Positions 7,677-14,920 of a DNA stretch of 41,107 bases are shown one piece after another. The stretch's first letter is position 1. Each line of letters begins with the position of its first letter. The stretch is taken from NCBI GenBank assembly GCA_902625885.1, contig CACODE010000014.1, positions 1 to 41,107 of the forward strand. Reading direction: 5' to 3'. Under the pieces are notes generated by a model, which did no database searches, was not told where the DNA came from, and was given only the letters and a program-made list of their open reading frames with translations. The position numbers and the translations under genes are program-made. The DNA comes from an uncultured Candidatus Poseidoniales archaeon (GTDB lineage: Archaea; Thermoplasmatota; Poseidoniia; Poseidoniales; Poseidoniaceae).

Positions 7677-8312
7677 ATGAACGAGAAACAATCCCCGCGT
7701 AAGTTGCTTTTGGTGGGTGCCGGAGGCATCGGCACGCAGTTGGCTGAACTGTTGGTATCGGCCCTTCGAAGGGTCAACCTCAGAGGCGAAATCACGCTGA
7801 TGGACGGCGATATTGTCGAACCGACCAACTTGGGTCATCAACGGTACACCGCCGATGACATTGGTTCACCAAAGGTCACCCGTTTGGCCCAACGTCTGGA
7901 CGACGAAACCTCCTCGCTGCGTGTCAAAGGCCTGGTTGAGAATTTGCGAAGCGACGAGCAACTGCACGGCTACGATTTCATCGCCGTGTGCGTCGACCGG
8001 CCCGAGCCTCGACGCCTGGTGCACAACAGCAGCCCTGCCTGGCTCGACGTGCGTTGCAGCGGTGATGGCTGGATGGTTCTGTCCTCTGCCTCACCGCCCG
8101 CTCTGCTCGAACGCATGACACCGGACCACGAACCGGCCAGCTGTCAGGTCGCTGGAGCGCTTGAAGCAGGGAATTTGGAGTTCGGGTTTGCTGTTGCCGC
8201 CGCTATCGGGGCACAGTGGGCTTTGCAACAATGGCGGGGGCGTCCTGCGCCCGTTCAATCCATGGGCAGCCTCACCTATGGTTCTCTGGCGTTTCCGGAG
8301 GTGGAAGCATGA
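7677..8312 (+). CDS. E1/ThiF-MoeB superfamily adenylating protein, short form
   Basis: E1-like proteins adenylate the C-terminus of ubiquitin-like or sulfur-carrier proteins. Visible motifs are the nucleotide-binding VGAGGIGTQLAELL (residues 13-26), the acidic end of the next strand LMDGDIVEPTNLGHQRY (residues 41-57), and DDIGSPK with the conserved Lys66. In MoeB/ThiF the NLxRQ arginine contacts ATP; here the triplet reads NLGHQR, so the usual Arg is His and the neighbour is Arg. Cysteines at about 127 and 146 are candidates for a thioester or persulfide, but the zinc-binding CxxC pairs of MoeB are absent. At 211 residues it is short, nearer to ThiF proteins of PRTRC-type cassettes. Its stop overlaps the JAMM start (ATGA). 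The superfamily is firm; activity is uncertain. Confidence 0.85.
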   Translation: MNEKQSPRKLLLVGAGGIGTQLAELLVSALRRVNLRGEITLMDGDIVEPTNLGHQRYTADDIGSPKVTRLAQRLDDETSSLRVKGLVENLRSDEQLHGYDFIAVCVDRPEPRRLVHNSSPAWLDVRCSGDGWMVLSSASPPALLERMTPDHEPASCQVAGALEAGNLEFGFAVAAAIGAQWALQQWRGRPAPVQSMGSLTYGSLAFPEVEA

Positions 8313-8857
8313 TGCAACTCCCCGATGCCGAAGGTCTCCAAATGGAGGGCGACGCCTGGCACCGTGCATGCCAAGCAGCAAGTGAGCGACGTGTAGATGA
8401 CGACGATTTGTTGGCCGTTCAACGGTTGCTCGCCGAGGCAGGTCGGTGGGACGGCGTCTACATTCTCTCGGTGATGGCGGGGCTCGAGACCTCGGTGCTC
8501 ATCGATGCCGACGAACGCATTTTCATCGATTGGGGCACGGCAGGCCAGGTCACGCTTCAACCCCCTGTCGGAGGACGGTTGCCGTTCAAGTTGTGGGTTC
8601 ACACCCACCCTCGGTTTGCTTCGTATTGGAGCAGCACCGACACCAACAGCTTGAGTTTGGGTGCTCGGATTCTAGAGAGCGCAATGGTCCTTGGTCAACC
8701 GGGACCGAAGCACAGCACCAACCGAGCGATGGTCAAAGTTGACAACACCACCATGCTCAGCGAGGAAGGCCCCCTCAACCTCTGGACCAGCGAGGAACCC
8801 GTGCCGTGGAGTGCGTGGTATGAGCGCAACAACATCGAAGTGGAGGTGATGGAATGA
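8309..8857 (+). CDS. JAMM/JAB (MPN+) metalloprotease-like protein
   Basis: Residues 98-111 read HTHPRFASYWSSTD, an exact HxH-x7-SxxD zinc-binding JAMM motif. A Glu at about residue 60 (GLETSVLI) is placed suitably for the catalytic base. JAMM proteins cleave isopeptide or peptide bonds C-terminal to ubiquitin-like proteins, or trim sulfur-carrier precursors. The N-terminal 45 residues are helical and acidic, and the C-terminus is short, giving 182 residues. The start is the ATG at 8309 overlapping the upstream E1-like stop, not the longer frame from 8216, whose first 31 residues are the +1 shadow of that gene. It is followed by an ATGA overlap into the next gene, so all three are translationally coupled. 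Confidence 0.87.
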   Translation: MMQLPDAEGLQMEGDAWHRACQAASERRVDDDDLLAVQRLLAEAGRWDGVYILSVMAGLETSVLIDADERIFIDWGTAGQVTLQPPVGGRLPFKLWVHTHPRFASYWSSTDTNSLSLGARILESAMVLGQPGPKHSTNRAMVKVDNTTMLSEEGPLNLWTSEEPVPWSAWYERNNIEVEVME

Positions 8858-9090
8858 CGGCCCGAACGCCCAAAGACCATGAGGAGCACTTCCGAGCCTT
8901 GATGGCCATTCTCAACGGGCGAGGACGTTCCGTCGCTGATGTCGTCGAGGAACTGACGGGACAAGTGCCATCTGAAGAAACCGTCTTAGCGGTGAAAAAC
9001 AGGTTGGAGATGGCCGCTGAGAGCGGCGAACAGGTCGACATTGCGGCCGTCGTGAAATCGCTGGACGAGATGGCGCTCAAGTGGGCCTGA
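8854..9090 (+). CDS. Small helical protein of the E1-JAMM operon, unknown
   Basis: A 78-residue protein whose ATG overlaps the JAMM stop (ATGA). It is predicted largely helical and charged: DHEEHFRALMAILNGRG, SVADVVEELTG, then SEETVLAVKNRLEMAAESG and VDIAAVVKSLDEMALKWA. It has no cysteine, no di-glycine C-terminus and no obvious beta-grasp pattern, so it does not look like a ubiquitin-like modifier. Coupling to the E1-like and JAMM genes suggests an adaptor, regulator or substrate of that pair. It ends one base before the stop of the convergent acyl-CoA gene. I do not recognise the family. Confidence 0.75.
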   Translation: MTARTPKDHEEHFRALMAILNGRGRSVADVVEELTGQVPSEETVLAVKNRLEMAAESGEQVDIAAVVKSLDEMALKWA

Positions 9091-11160
9091 TCATTGATTG
9101 GTATAGGTCGGTCGACGGTTTTCAATCAAGGCCGAGAGGCCCTCAAGCGCGTCTTTCGTGGAGAAAATGGTGTTCAATCCGTCCAATTCCATTTGCAGAC
9201 CGGACTGCAGGTCAGTCGTTGCCGTGGCATCGATGAGGTCGCTGGCCATGCGCAACCCTATGGGCGCCGTGAACGAGAGGCTCTTGATTTGCCGAGCGAC
9301 CAGTTTCTCTTCCTTGTCAAAGCCGTCGGGGCATTGACCGCTCATCAGCACCGCCATGTTGTCGTCGGTGAAGAACGAGGAAGCAAATTTAGCGACGGGA
9401 GACGAAGGGTTGGCCGGCTGACCGGGATATTTCTCGGCCGGCTTGCCTGCGACGGAAAGGCTGCGGATGCATTCGTCAACCGCCGCCACGTCCACCAGGT
9501 GCGTGACCAAACCGAGGTCGGCAGCGGTCTGTGCATCCATGAAATTGCCAGCAAGAACCGCCCAACGTGCGAGCGGGATGCCGCATATCCGGGCCGGGCG
9601 TTGCGAGCCTCCAAGCCCAGGATAGATGCCTATGGTGGTCTCAGGGAAACGGAATTGTGTGCGCCGGGTCCCGATGCGATAATCGCAAGCCAACGCCAGT
9701 TCAAGTCCCCCGCCCAACGCCAAACCCGTGGTCAGAGCGACGGTTGTTTTGCTGGAATCCTCAAGCATGTTGAGCAGATCGTGCCCACCGGCCGTGAAAT
9801 CGTAGATCTCTGGAATGGCGTCGGCTCGAATCTTGTCCACAAAGAATTTCACATCAGCGCCAGCGACAAACGCTTTGCCAGCCCCGTCCAGCACAACCGT
9901 GTGAACCGCATCGTTGGCATTGGCGGCGGCAACGGCTTCGGTTAACTGATGCACAACGGTTACGTTGAGCGCGTTCATCGCCTCGGGACGGTTGATGGTG
10001 ATGGTTGCCACGCCGTTGTTGACCGTGCTGTCAACGTAGGAAAACGCCCACGCTTTGTTGCCCTGCTTTGAAAAGAACGCAGGCACCTTCCATCCTTCAC
10101 CGGCCGTTTTGGCGTAGGCCTCAGCCATGCGGCAAGCCTCGGCAACACCAACCCGGTTCATCATTTCAAACGGACCGCGTGCCCAACGAAGACCGACTTT
10201 GGCGCCCCTGTCGACATCTTCCATGCTGCAAATGCCCTCTTCAACGATTTGGGCAGCCACGCCAAACACAACACCAAGCAAACGCTCCGAAACGGCTTGG
10301 TACTGCCCTTCGGTGTAATCGGCCTCCTGCGAAACATCCCACTCTTCGTTGGCCTCGATCAGCGCCCTGAGGTTGGCGGCACCCGTGTATCGCGGCGTGT
10401 TGAGCTGTTCAGCAAGGTAGTCTGTGGAGTGCAAGGCGATGGGCGGACCGGTGAGGTTCATCAAGCCAAAAGGCCCCAAGCCAATGCGGAAAGCTTTGCA
10501 GGAAATAGCGTCAATTTGGGCGGCGTTCGCAACCCCTTCCTCAAGCAGAAGGCAGGCTTCGTTCAGCCACGGGACGAAGAATCGATTGACGACGAAACCG
10601 GGCCTGTCGGCGCAAACGATGACAACCTTGCCCAGCATTTTGCAGTACTGAACGACCTTTTCAATCGTTTCAGGACTCGATGCCTCGGCCGGAATAACCT
10701 CAACGAGGCGGTTCTTCGCAGGATGGTAAAAGAAATGCAAGCCAACAAATCGATCCGGCCTGCCGGTGGCTTCGGCGAGGGCATTGACGGACAGCGAAGA
10801 GGTGTTGGACGCCAAAATCGTGTCCTTGCCGCAAGCCTGATCCAGCGCATTGAACACGTTGGTTTTGACCTCAAAGTCCTCAAACACAGCCTCAATGACA
10901 AGGTCAGTGTTCTCCGCTGTGTTCTCAACGCCGACCACGCCCGAAATTCTCGATTGTATGGCTTCAACTTGGCTAGGGGAAAAAATACGGCGCTCAACCG
11001 CTTCTTTGAGGAACCCCCCGATGATGGACTGCCCACGCTCAACCCACTGTTGCTCCCTGTCGACCATTTGGACATCGAACTCTTCCTGAGCGCTTTTTTG
11101 GGCAATACCTGAACCCATGTTGCCGGCGCCGACAACGGCCACGCGTTGTATTGGTTGCAT
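9091..11160 (-). CDS. 3-hydroxyacyl-CoA dehydrogenase / enoyl-CoA hydratase fusion
   Basis: The N-terminal half is an NAD-dependent L-3-hydroxyacyl-CoA dehydrogenase: VVGAGNMGSGIAQKSA (Rossmann turn, residues about 8-23), ASNTSSLS, GLHFFYHPAKNRLVEVI with the catalytic His, and a C-terminal helical dimerisation domain. From about residue 375 a crotonase domain follows: NRPEAMNAL, the oxyanion-hole AGADVKFF, GGGLELALACDY and FPETTIGIYPGLGGSQR, carrying both hydratase glutamates. The order dehydrogenase-then-hydratase is the reverse of bacterial FadB/FadJ and matches archaeal fusions acting on crotonyl-CoA and longer enoyl-CoAs. The likely role is fatty-acid or short-chain acyl-CoA oxidation in the cytoplasm. 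At 689 residues it is full length. The neighbouring operon converges on it with no spacer. Confidence 0.92.
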   Translation of the reverse strand: MQPIQRVAVVGAGNMGSGIAQKSAQEEFDVQMVDREQQWVERGQSIIGGFLKEAVERRIFSPSQVEAIQSRISGVVGVENTAENTDLVIEAVFEDFEVKTNVFNALDQACGKDTILASNTSSLSVNALAEATGRPDRFVGLHFFYHPAKNRLVEVIPAEASSPETIEKVVQYCKMLGKVVIVCADRPGFVVNRFFVPWLNEACLLLEEGVANAAQIDAISCKAFRIGLGPFGLMNLTGPPIALHSTDYLAEQLNTPRYTGAANLRALIEANEEWDVSQEADYTEGQYQAVSERLLGVVFGVAAQIVEEGICSMEDVDRGAKVGLRWARGPFEMMNRVGVAEACRMAEAYAKTAGEGWKVPAFFSKQGNKAWAFSYVDSTVNNGVATITINRPEAMNALNVTVVHQLTEAVAAANANDAVHTVVLDGAGKAFVAGADVKFFVDKIRADAIPEIYDFTAGGHDLLNMLEDSSKTTVALTTGLALGGGLELALACDYRIGTRRTQFRFPETTIGIYPGLGGSQRPARICGIPLARWAVLAGNFMDAQTAADLGLVTHLVDVAAVDECIRSLSVAGKPAEKYPGQPANPSSPVAKFASSFFTDDNMAVLMSGQCPDGFDKEEKLVARQIKSLSFTAPIGLRMASDLIDATATTDLQSGLQMELDGLNTIFSTKDALEGLSALIENRRPTYTNQ

Positions 11161-11206
11161 GTCTTTCCGGTAGCCACCACGCCTAAGAAGAATCCGTCGT
11201 GGAATT

Positions 11207-12412
11207 CTAGGACCCTAAATCAGGACAACCGTAAGCAAGGCCCATTTTTCGCACAAATTCGTCTTCAGAAAACTTTCGAGCGTGGAGCACCAGGGCCTCG
11301 TCTGGTGCTTTTTCCTCGCTCGCACGCCAGTGCTGATACCGGTCGTTCAAAGCGTCCAACCAAGCCTGCACGTCGCCGGGTGGCAGGCCCGTGCCCTCCG
11401 GTAGCAGTTCGTTGTGGGCTGGCAAGTCCGAGCACAGCACAGGGCAACCTGCGGCCATGGATTCAAGAGGCGGGTAGCCAAAGCCTTCTGCGGCGCTGGG
11501 AAACAGCAAGACATCAGCCGTGTGCCGAAGGTGCATCAACGCCAACTCACCGAGGGAAGCGTGAACGTGGCACTCGAAATCAAAGCGACCGCTCAGTTTG
11601 TTCCCGTCGTTGTCCACGCCGCCCACGATGTGAAGCACGGCATCTTGTCTGATACTGTCTTCCAGTTGCATCAGCATGTCGCAGAGAAAATCGAGTCGCT
11701 TGCGTGGGTCCGATGAGCCGATGAACAGCATCGTGAATTTCTTGTTCTTGTCTTGAATATCGGCCGCCTTGTAGGCGTCCACATCGATGCCGAGGGGAAC
11801 GGTCATTGTTTGGACGCCGGGAAACGCGTGTTCACAAGCGCTTCTCGTATGCTCAGAATCGCAGACCAAGAGGTCAGCTCGTGCAAGACCGTCTCGGAGT
11901 TTTTGCAGATCGCGACGTCGGAAAAAACCCGGGTTGCTATCGCCAATCTCAACCGTTTCACCTTCTTCCTCATCGCCCTCATCGCCAACAGGAATACGCA
12001 TCGTTTCAGGGAAGAGGTGAAACAAATCGTGCACGGTAACGATGACCTTTGGTCGGTTTGCGTGCCTGGGTGGCGTGAGGTGAGCCTGTTCTTGGTCCGT
12101 GATGTGGAGAACATCGTCAGGGCCGAGGCGTTGTTTGCACGCCTTGGCCACGCGCTTGGGATGGCTGAACCACCGAAACCTCAACCGGGAAAAGCCCGAA
12201 CGCTGTTCCGGATATTCCATCACGTCGATGAGGTGAAGGTCTGGAAACCTGGCACGGTTGTGATGATTGACAAGCGCTGCGTGGGCGCCACCAATACCGG
12301 AAAATTTGGTCAGCGCTCCTCCTCGAGCCAGCATCACGCGCCGGATGCTCGATGATCGGAGGGAGGACTCCATGCTTCGCGCAGGTGAAGCCTCCTCTTC
12401 AAGGGATGACAT
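11207..12412 (-). CDS. Glycosyltransferase, GT4 family (group 1)
   Basis: A GT-B glycosyltransferase. The N-terminal domain includes SGIGGAHAALVNHHN (acceptor loop) and VIVTVHDLFHLFPE. The C-terminal domain includes FTMLFIGSSDPRKRLDFLCDML and SAAEGFGYPPLESMAAGCPVLCSD, the E-x7-E type motif. The start is uncertain: an upstream TTG at 12454, ATGs at 12412 and 12373, and the fold really begins at RRVMLARGG; I give 12412. It lies downstream of a separate promoter, divergent from the HxlR-type regulator. No sugar-nucleotide gene is adjacent, so donor and acceptor are unknown. Confidence 0.85.
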   Translation of the reverse strand: MSSLEEEASPARSMESSLRSSSIRRVMLARGGALTKFSGIGGAHAALVNHHNRARFPDLHLIDVMEYPEQRSGFSRLRFRWFSHPKRVAKACKQRLGPDDVLHITDQEQAHLTPPRHANRPKVIVTVHDLFHLFPETMRIPVGDEGDEEEGETVEIGDSNPGFFRRRDLQKLRDGLARADLLVCDSEHTRSACEHAFPGVQTMTVPLGIDVDAYKAADIQDKNKKFTMLFIGSSDPRKRLDFLCDMLMQLEDSIRQDAVLHIVGGVDNDGNKLSGRFDFECHVHASLGELALMHLRHTADVLLFPSAAEGFGYPPLESMAAGCPVLCSDLPAHNELLPEGTGLPPGDVQAWLDALNDRYQHWRASEEKAPDEALVLHARKFSEDEFVRKMGLAYGCPDLGS

Positions 12413-12507
12413 CTCTTGACCGCAAAAGTGGAAGGTTCCCACGAATTGTTTCAAAGGTGTAGAAAAGAAATCAAGTAGTGTGAACCGTCAGGGTTTGTTG
12501 AACCAGC

Positions 12508-12963
12508 ATGCCAAAGCCGCCCATGTCCATCCCGAGTGAAAAATTCTCAGCCATTGAAAACGGCATCAGCAGCACCATTGACCACGGGAAAACGATTCGA
12601 AGCCTCCTCGCAAAACACTCCAACCAAGGACCCTACAACGCTGAATGGGAAGTCGAAGCAGCGGTCGAAGCGCTGCACGTTTTCGCCTCGCGTTGGACCA
12701 TTGAGATTCTTGCTACCCTTTACATCACGGGCCCGAGAAGGTTCAACGAAATGAAGAACATGCTCAGCGGGATTTCCAGCCGGACGCTCTCCGACAAGTT
12801 GCGATTTTTGACCGAAGAAGGTTTGGTGCTACGCCTTGTAACCGACGGCCCGCCGGTGAAAGTGAACTACGAGTTGAGCGCTCACGGCATGACGTGCGGC
12901 AGGCTCCTTTCACCGCTGGTTGCTCATCTCAAGATGGTCGCCGGTTCGGTTGTGAGCGATTAG
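12508..12963 (+). CDS. HxlR-type winged-helix transcriptional regulator
   Basis: 151 residues. The core from about residue 50 reads EAAVEALHVFASRWTIEIL, then GPRRFNEMKNMLSGISSRTLSDKL (helix-turn-helix) and LRFLTEEGLVLRLVTDGPPV with VNYELSAHG (the beta wing). This is the classic HxlR/MarR-like pattern. HxlR proteins act as dimers, often responding to oxidants or electrophiles; the single Cys in GMTCGRLL lies near the C-terminal dimerisation helix, so redox sensing is possible but only inferred. It is divergent from the glycosyltransferase, which is one plausible target. Confidence 0.88.
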   Translation: MPKPPMSIPSEKFSAIENGISSTIDHGKTIRSLLAKHSNQGPYNAEWEVEAAVEALHVFASRWTIEILATLYITGPRRFNEMKNMLSGISSRTLSDKLRFLTEEGLVLRLVTDGPPVKVNYELSAHGMTCGRLLSPLVAHLKMVAGSVVSD

Positions 12964-13038
12964 CATCCTCCCCCTGCCCCCGTTAACAGCGGCACAAAAC
13001 AGCGATGGATTAAGGGAGGAGAAGTTCAACCACAAGCC

Positions 13039-13710
13039 ATGCCTCTGCTGGCTCAGTGGACTCGACAACGCCCGTGGTTGGCGGCGGGGCTCACGGGAGT
13101 AGCTGGCGGTGCGGTTGGCCTTGCAAGCGGCATTGCAGGGCTAGCGGGCGCCGTGGGGGCCATGGCCATGGGGAGCATTTCCACTCGCGCTTCATCCTAC
13201 GAGCATCCCCTCCGCAGGCGGATCCTCTCGACCCTTGAAGCCCGTCCTGGCCTTTGCTACCGAGAACTCCAAGCCGTCCTCAACGCCGCCAACGGCACGT
13301 TGCGGCACCACTTGGACGTGCTTCAAGCAAGACGGTCCGTCTCGGTCATGCCCGTTAACGGAAGAACGTGCTACTTCGCCGGTGGGCCGAGCCAGGTTGA
13401 GGTGCTGCGCAGCAAAGTTGTCGGCGAAGAACGCATGGCTCAACAACTCCCAATCGGCCTCTCGCCCGTCCAACGCCTTGTTCTGGAGAGCATCGAAGAG
13501 GAGGGTGTGCCTCGTTCTCAGGCAGCGCTCGCTCGGCGTCTGGGGCGAACCCGTGCAACGGTCCACAGCGCCGTGAAGGTTCTGCGCCGTCGCGGCATTC
13601 TCAAGGAAGACAGTATCGAATTGATGCCGCACGTCGATCTCGGTGTTTACGCACGCCCGGTCGTGGTGACCTACGAGTTCGTGGACGAGCGGCGGGCCTT
13701 ACCGCAGTGA
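13039..13710 (+). CDS. Tandem winged-helix protein with N-terminal hydrophobic segment
   Basis: Residues about 13-46 form a Gly/Ala-rich hydrophobic segment (WLAAGLTGVAGGAVGLASG, GLAGAVGAMAMG), long enough for one or two membrane passes. A first winged helix follows (HPLRRRILSTLEARPG, YRELQAVLNAANGTLRHHL, then a NGRTCYF wing). A second follows (LSPVQRLVLESIEEEG, SQAALARRLGRTRATVHSAVKVLRRRG). The layout is that of a membrane-anchored transcription factor with two DNA-binding modules. A possible TATA-like GGATTAAG sits about 28 nt upstream of the ATG at 13039. It stands between two other winged-helix genes. Targets are unknown. Confidence 0.78.
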   Translation: MPLLAQWTRQRPWLAAGLTGVAGGAVGLASGIAGLAGAVGAMAMGSISTRASSYEHPLRRRILSTLEARPGLCYRELQAVLNAANGTLRHHLDVLQARRSVSVMPVNGRTCYFAGGPSQVEVLRSKVVGEERMAQQLPIGLSPVQRLVLESIEEEGVPRSQAALARRLGRTRATVHSAVKVLRRRGILKEDSIELMPHVDLGVYARPVVVTYEFVDERRALPQ

Positions 13711-13788
13711 AGCATCATTTACGAAAACTGTCGCCTGAGCGACATTTAATGCACAGCCTTCAAAGACTCTTGACGACGCCACCGAGCC

Positions 13789-14901
13789 ATGTTTGCCGTG
13801 CGATTGGTCGAGCACCCGCTACCAACCACTGAACGCGATGTTGACGGCCTTATCGCTTGGCTGATTGAAACACTCTCGTTGGTTCGAAAACGGGGCGAGG
13901 CCACCGCCGATCATGGACGAGCCGGCCCTGTTCACCGTCTGCTGAGGGACCACTTGCTCGGACAGCCTGACAAAAGCTGGGACGCCCAAATGTTGGCGGA
14001 CGAATTGGCACAGATGCCTGCCTCGCTGAATCACCACCTGGCACGCTTGGTTGAAACGGGCCTCATCGGGTTCACCAACGAAGGGAAAGGGTGGCGGAAA
14101 TATTACCTGCGAGGTGGGTCGATGACCAACGCCGTAGCCTACCTACGACAGCACTGCACCATGGTGCTCCAGCAACGGTTCGACCTGGTTCACCAACGTT
14201 GGTCGAGAACAGACGCGACCTTACCGGTTGAGCTGCCTCAAGAAGAAAGCGCTCCGTTTTCTCTTGGCCTCGTCGACCACCGACCGCTGCAAGAAGGCGC
14301 CGAAGGCGATAGCCTCTCTCATTGGATGAACGATTTCGGCCTGCTCGGTGAAAGGCCCGGTGCCGAAATACGAGCAGATTCGCTCTCCGTACGTCTTTTC
14401 TCGACCCTGCTGGAGCGGAATTTACCGCTTTCATTGGACGAGGCGGTTGAACTTCACGGTGGACAGAAAGCCAGGGTGGGGCGCGTGCTCGACCGGTTCC
14501 GGGCCACAGGTATGGTTGAGCGGGTGCCGCGCACCGATCGATTGAACATGGCGTTGTGGACCGCCATGACCGCTCAATATCAGCGGCGTGGTGAAGACTG
14601 GATGTTGAAGAAAGGCGGCTTCCAGCGCATCTTGAACGATTCGCAGCAATCCAAGTTGCTCGCGAGCCTCATGAAAGGCGCCCTCTCCATCGAAGACGTT
14701 GCCAAGCACCTCAACGGCGTCGAGGCCAGGGAGCAGATGCTTCTGTTGAACCTCCTCGGAGGCCGCCTTCCCATGGGCTATCGAATGTCGGGGACCACGG
14801 CGGCGGGGGTGCTGCGGCAGGTGCAGGACCGGCTCGACCGGGTTCTTCGCCGCATGGTTCGTGTTGCTGGTTTGCTGGACGATGCTCTTGCTGCCGAGTG
14901 A
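13789..14901 (+). CDS. Winged-helix DNA-binding protein, two HTH regions, unknown
   Basis: 370 residues. An N-terminal helical region precedes a winged helix at about residues 40-110 (VHRLLRDHLLGQ, AQMLADELAQMPASLNHHLARLVETGL, GKGWRKYYLRG). A second HTH-like region lies around residues 200-245 (SVRLFSTLLERNLPLSLDEAVELHGG, VGRVLDRFRATGMVERV). The C-terminus is helical and ends in an Arg/Leu-rich amphipathic helix. It probably regulates transcription, perhaps as a dimer. It has its own short upstream region and is followed 19 nt later by dus, with which it may be co-transcribed. I do not recognise a named family. Confidence 0.72.
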   Translation: MFAVRLVEHPLPTTERDVDGLIAWLIETLSLVRKRGEATADHGRAGPVHRLLRDHLLGQPDKSWDAQMLADELAQMPASLNHHLARLVETGLIGFTNEGKGWRKYYLRGGSMTNAVAYLRQHCTMVLQQRFDLVHQRWSRTDATLPVELPQEESAPFSLGLVDHRPLQEGAEGDSLSHWMNDFGLLGERPGAEIRADSLSVRLFSTLLERNLPLSLDEAVELHGGQKARVGRVLDRFRATGMVERVPRTDRLNMALWTAMTAQYQRRGEDWMLKKGGFQRILNDSQQSKLLASLMKGALSIEDVAKHLNGVEAREQMLLLNLLGGRLPMGYRMSGTTAAGVLRQVQDRLDRVLRRMVRVAGLLDDALAAE

Positions 14902-14920
14902 GCAGGTCCGAGGTGTTGTC

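Noticed and set aside
9094-11112. Two long + strand frames opposite the acyl-CoA gene
   Set aside because: Antisense shadows; the minus-strand fusion enzyme explains the region completely.
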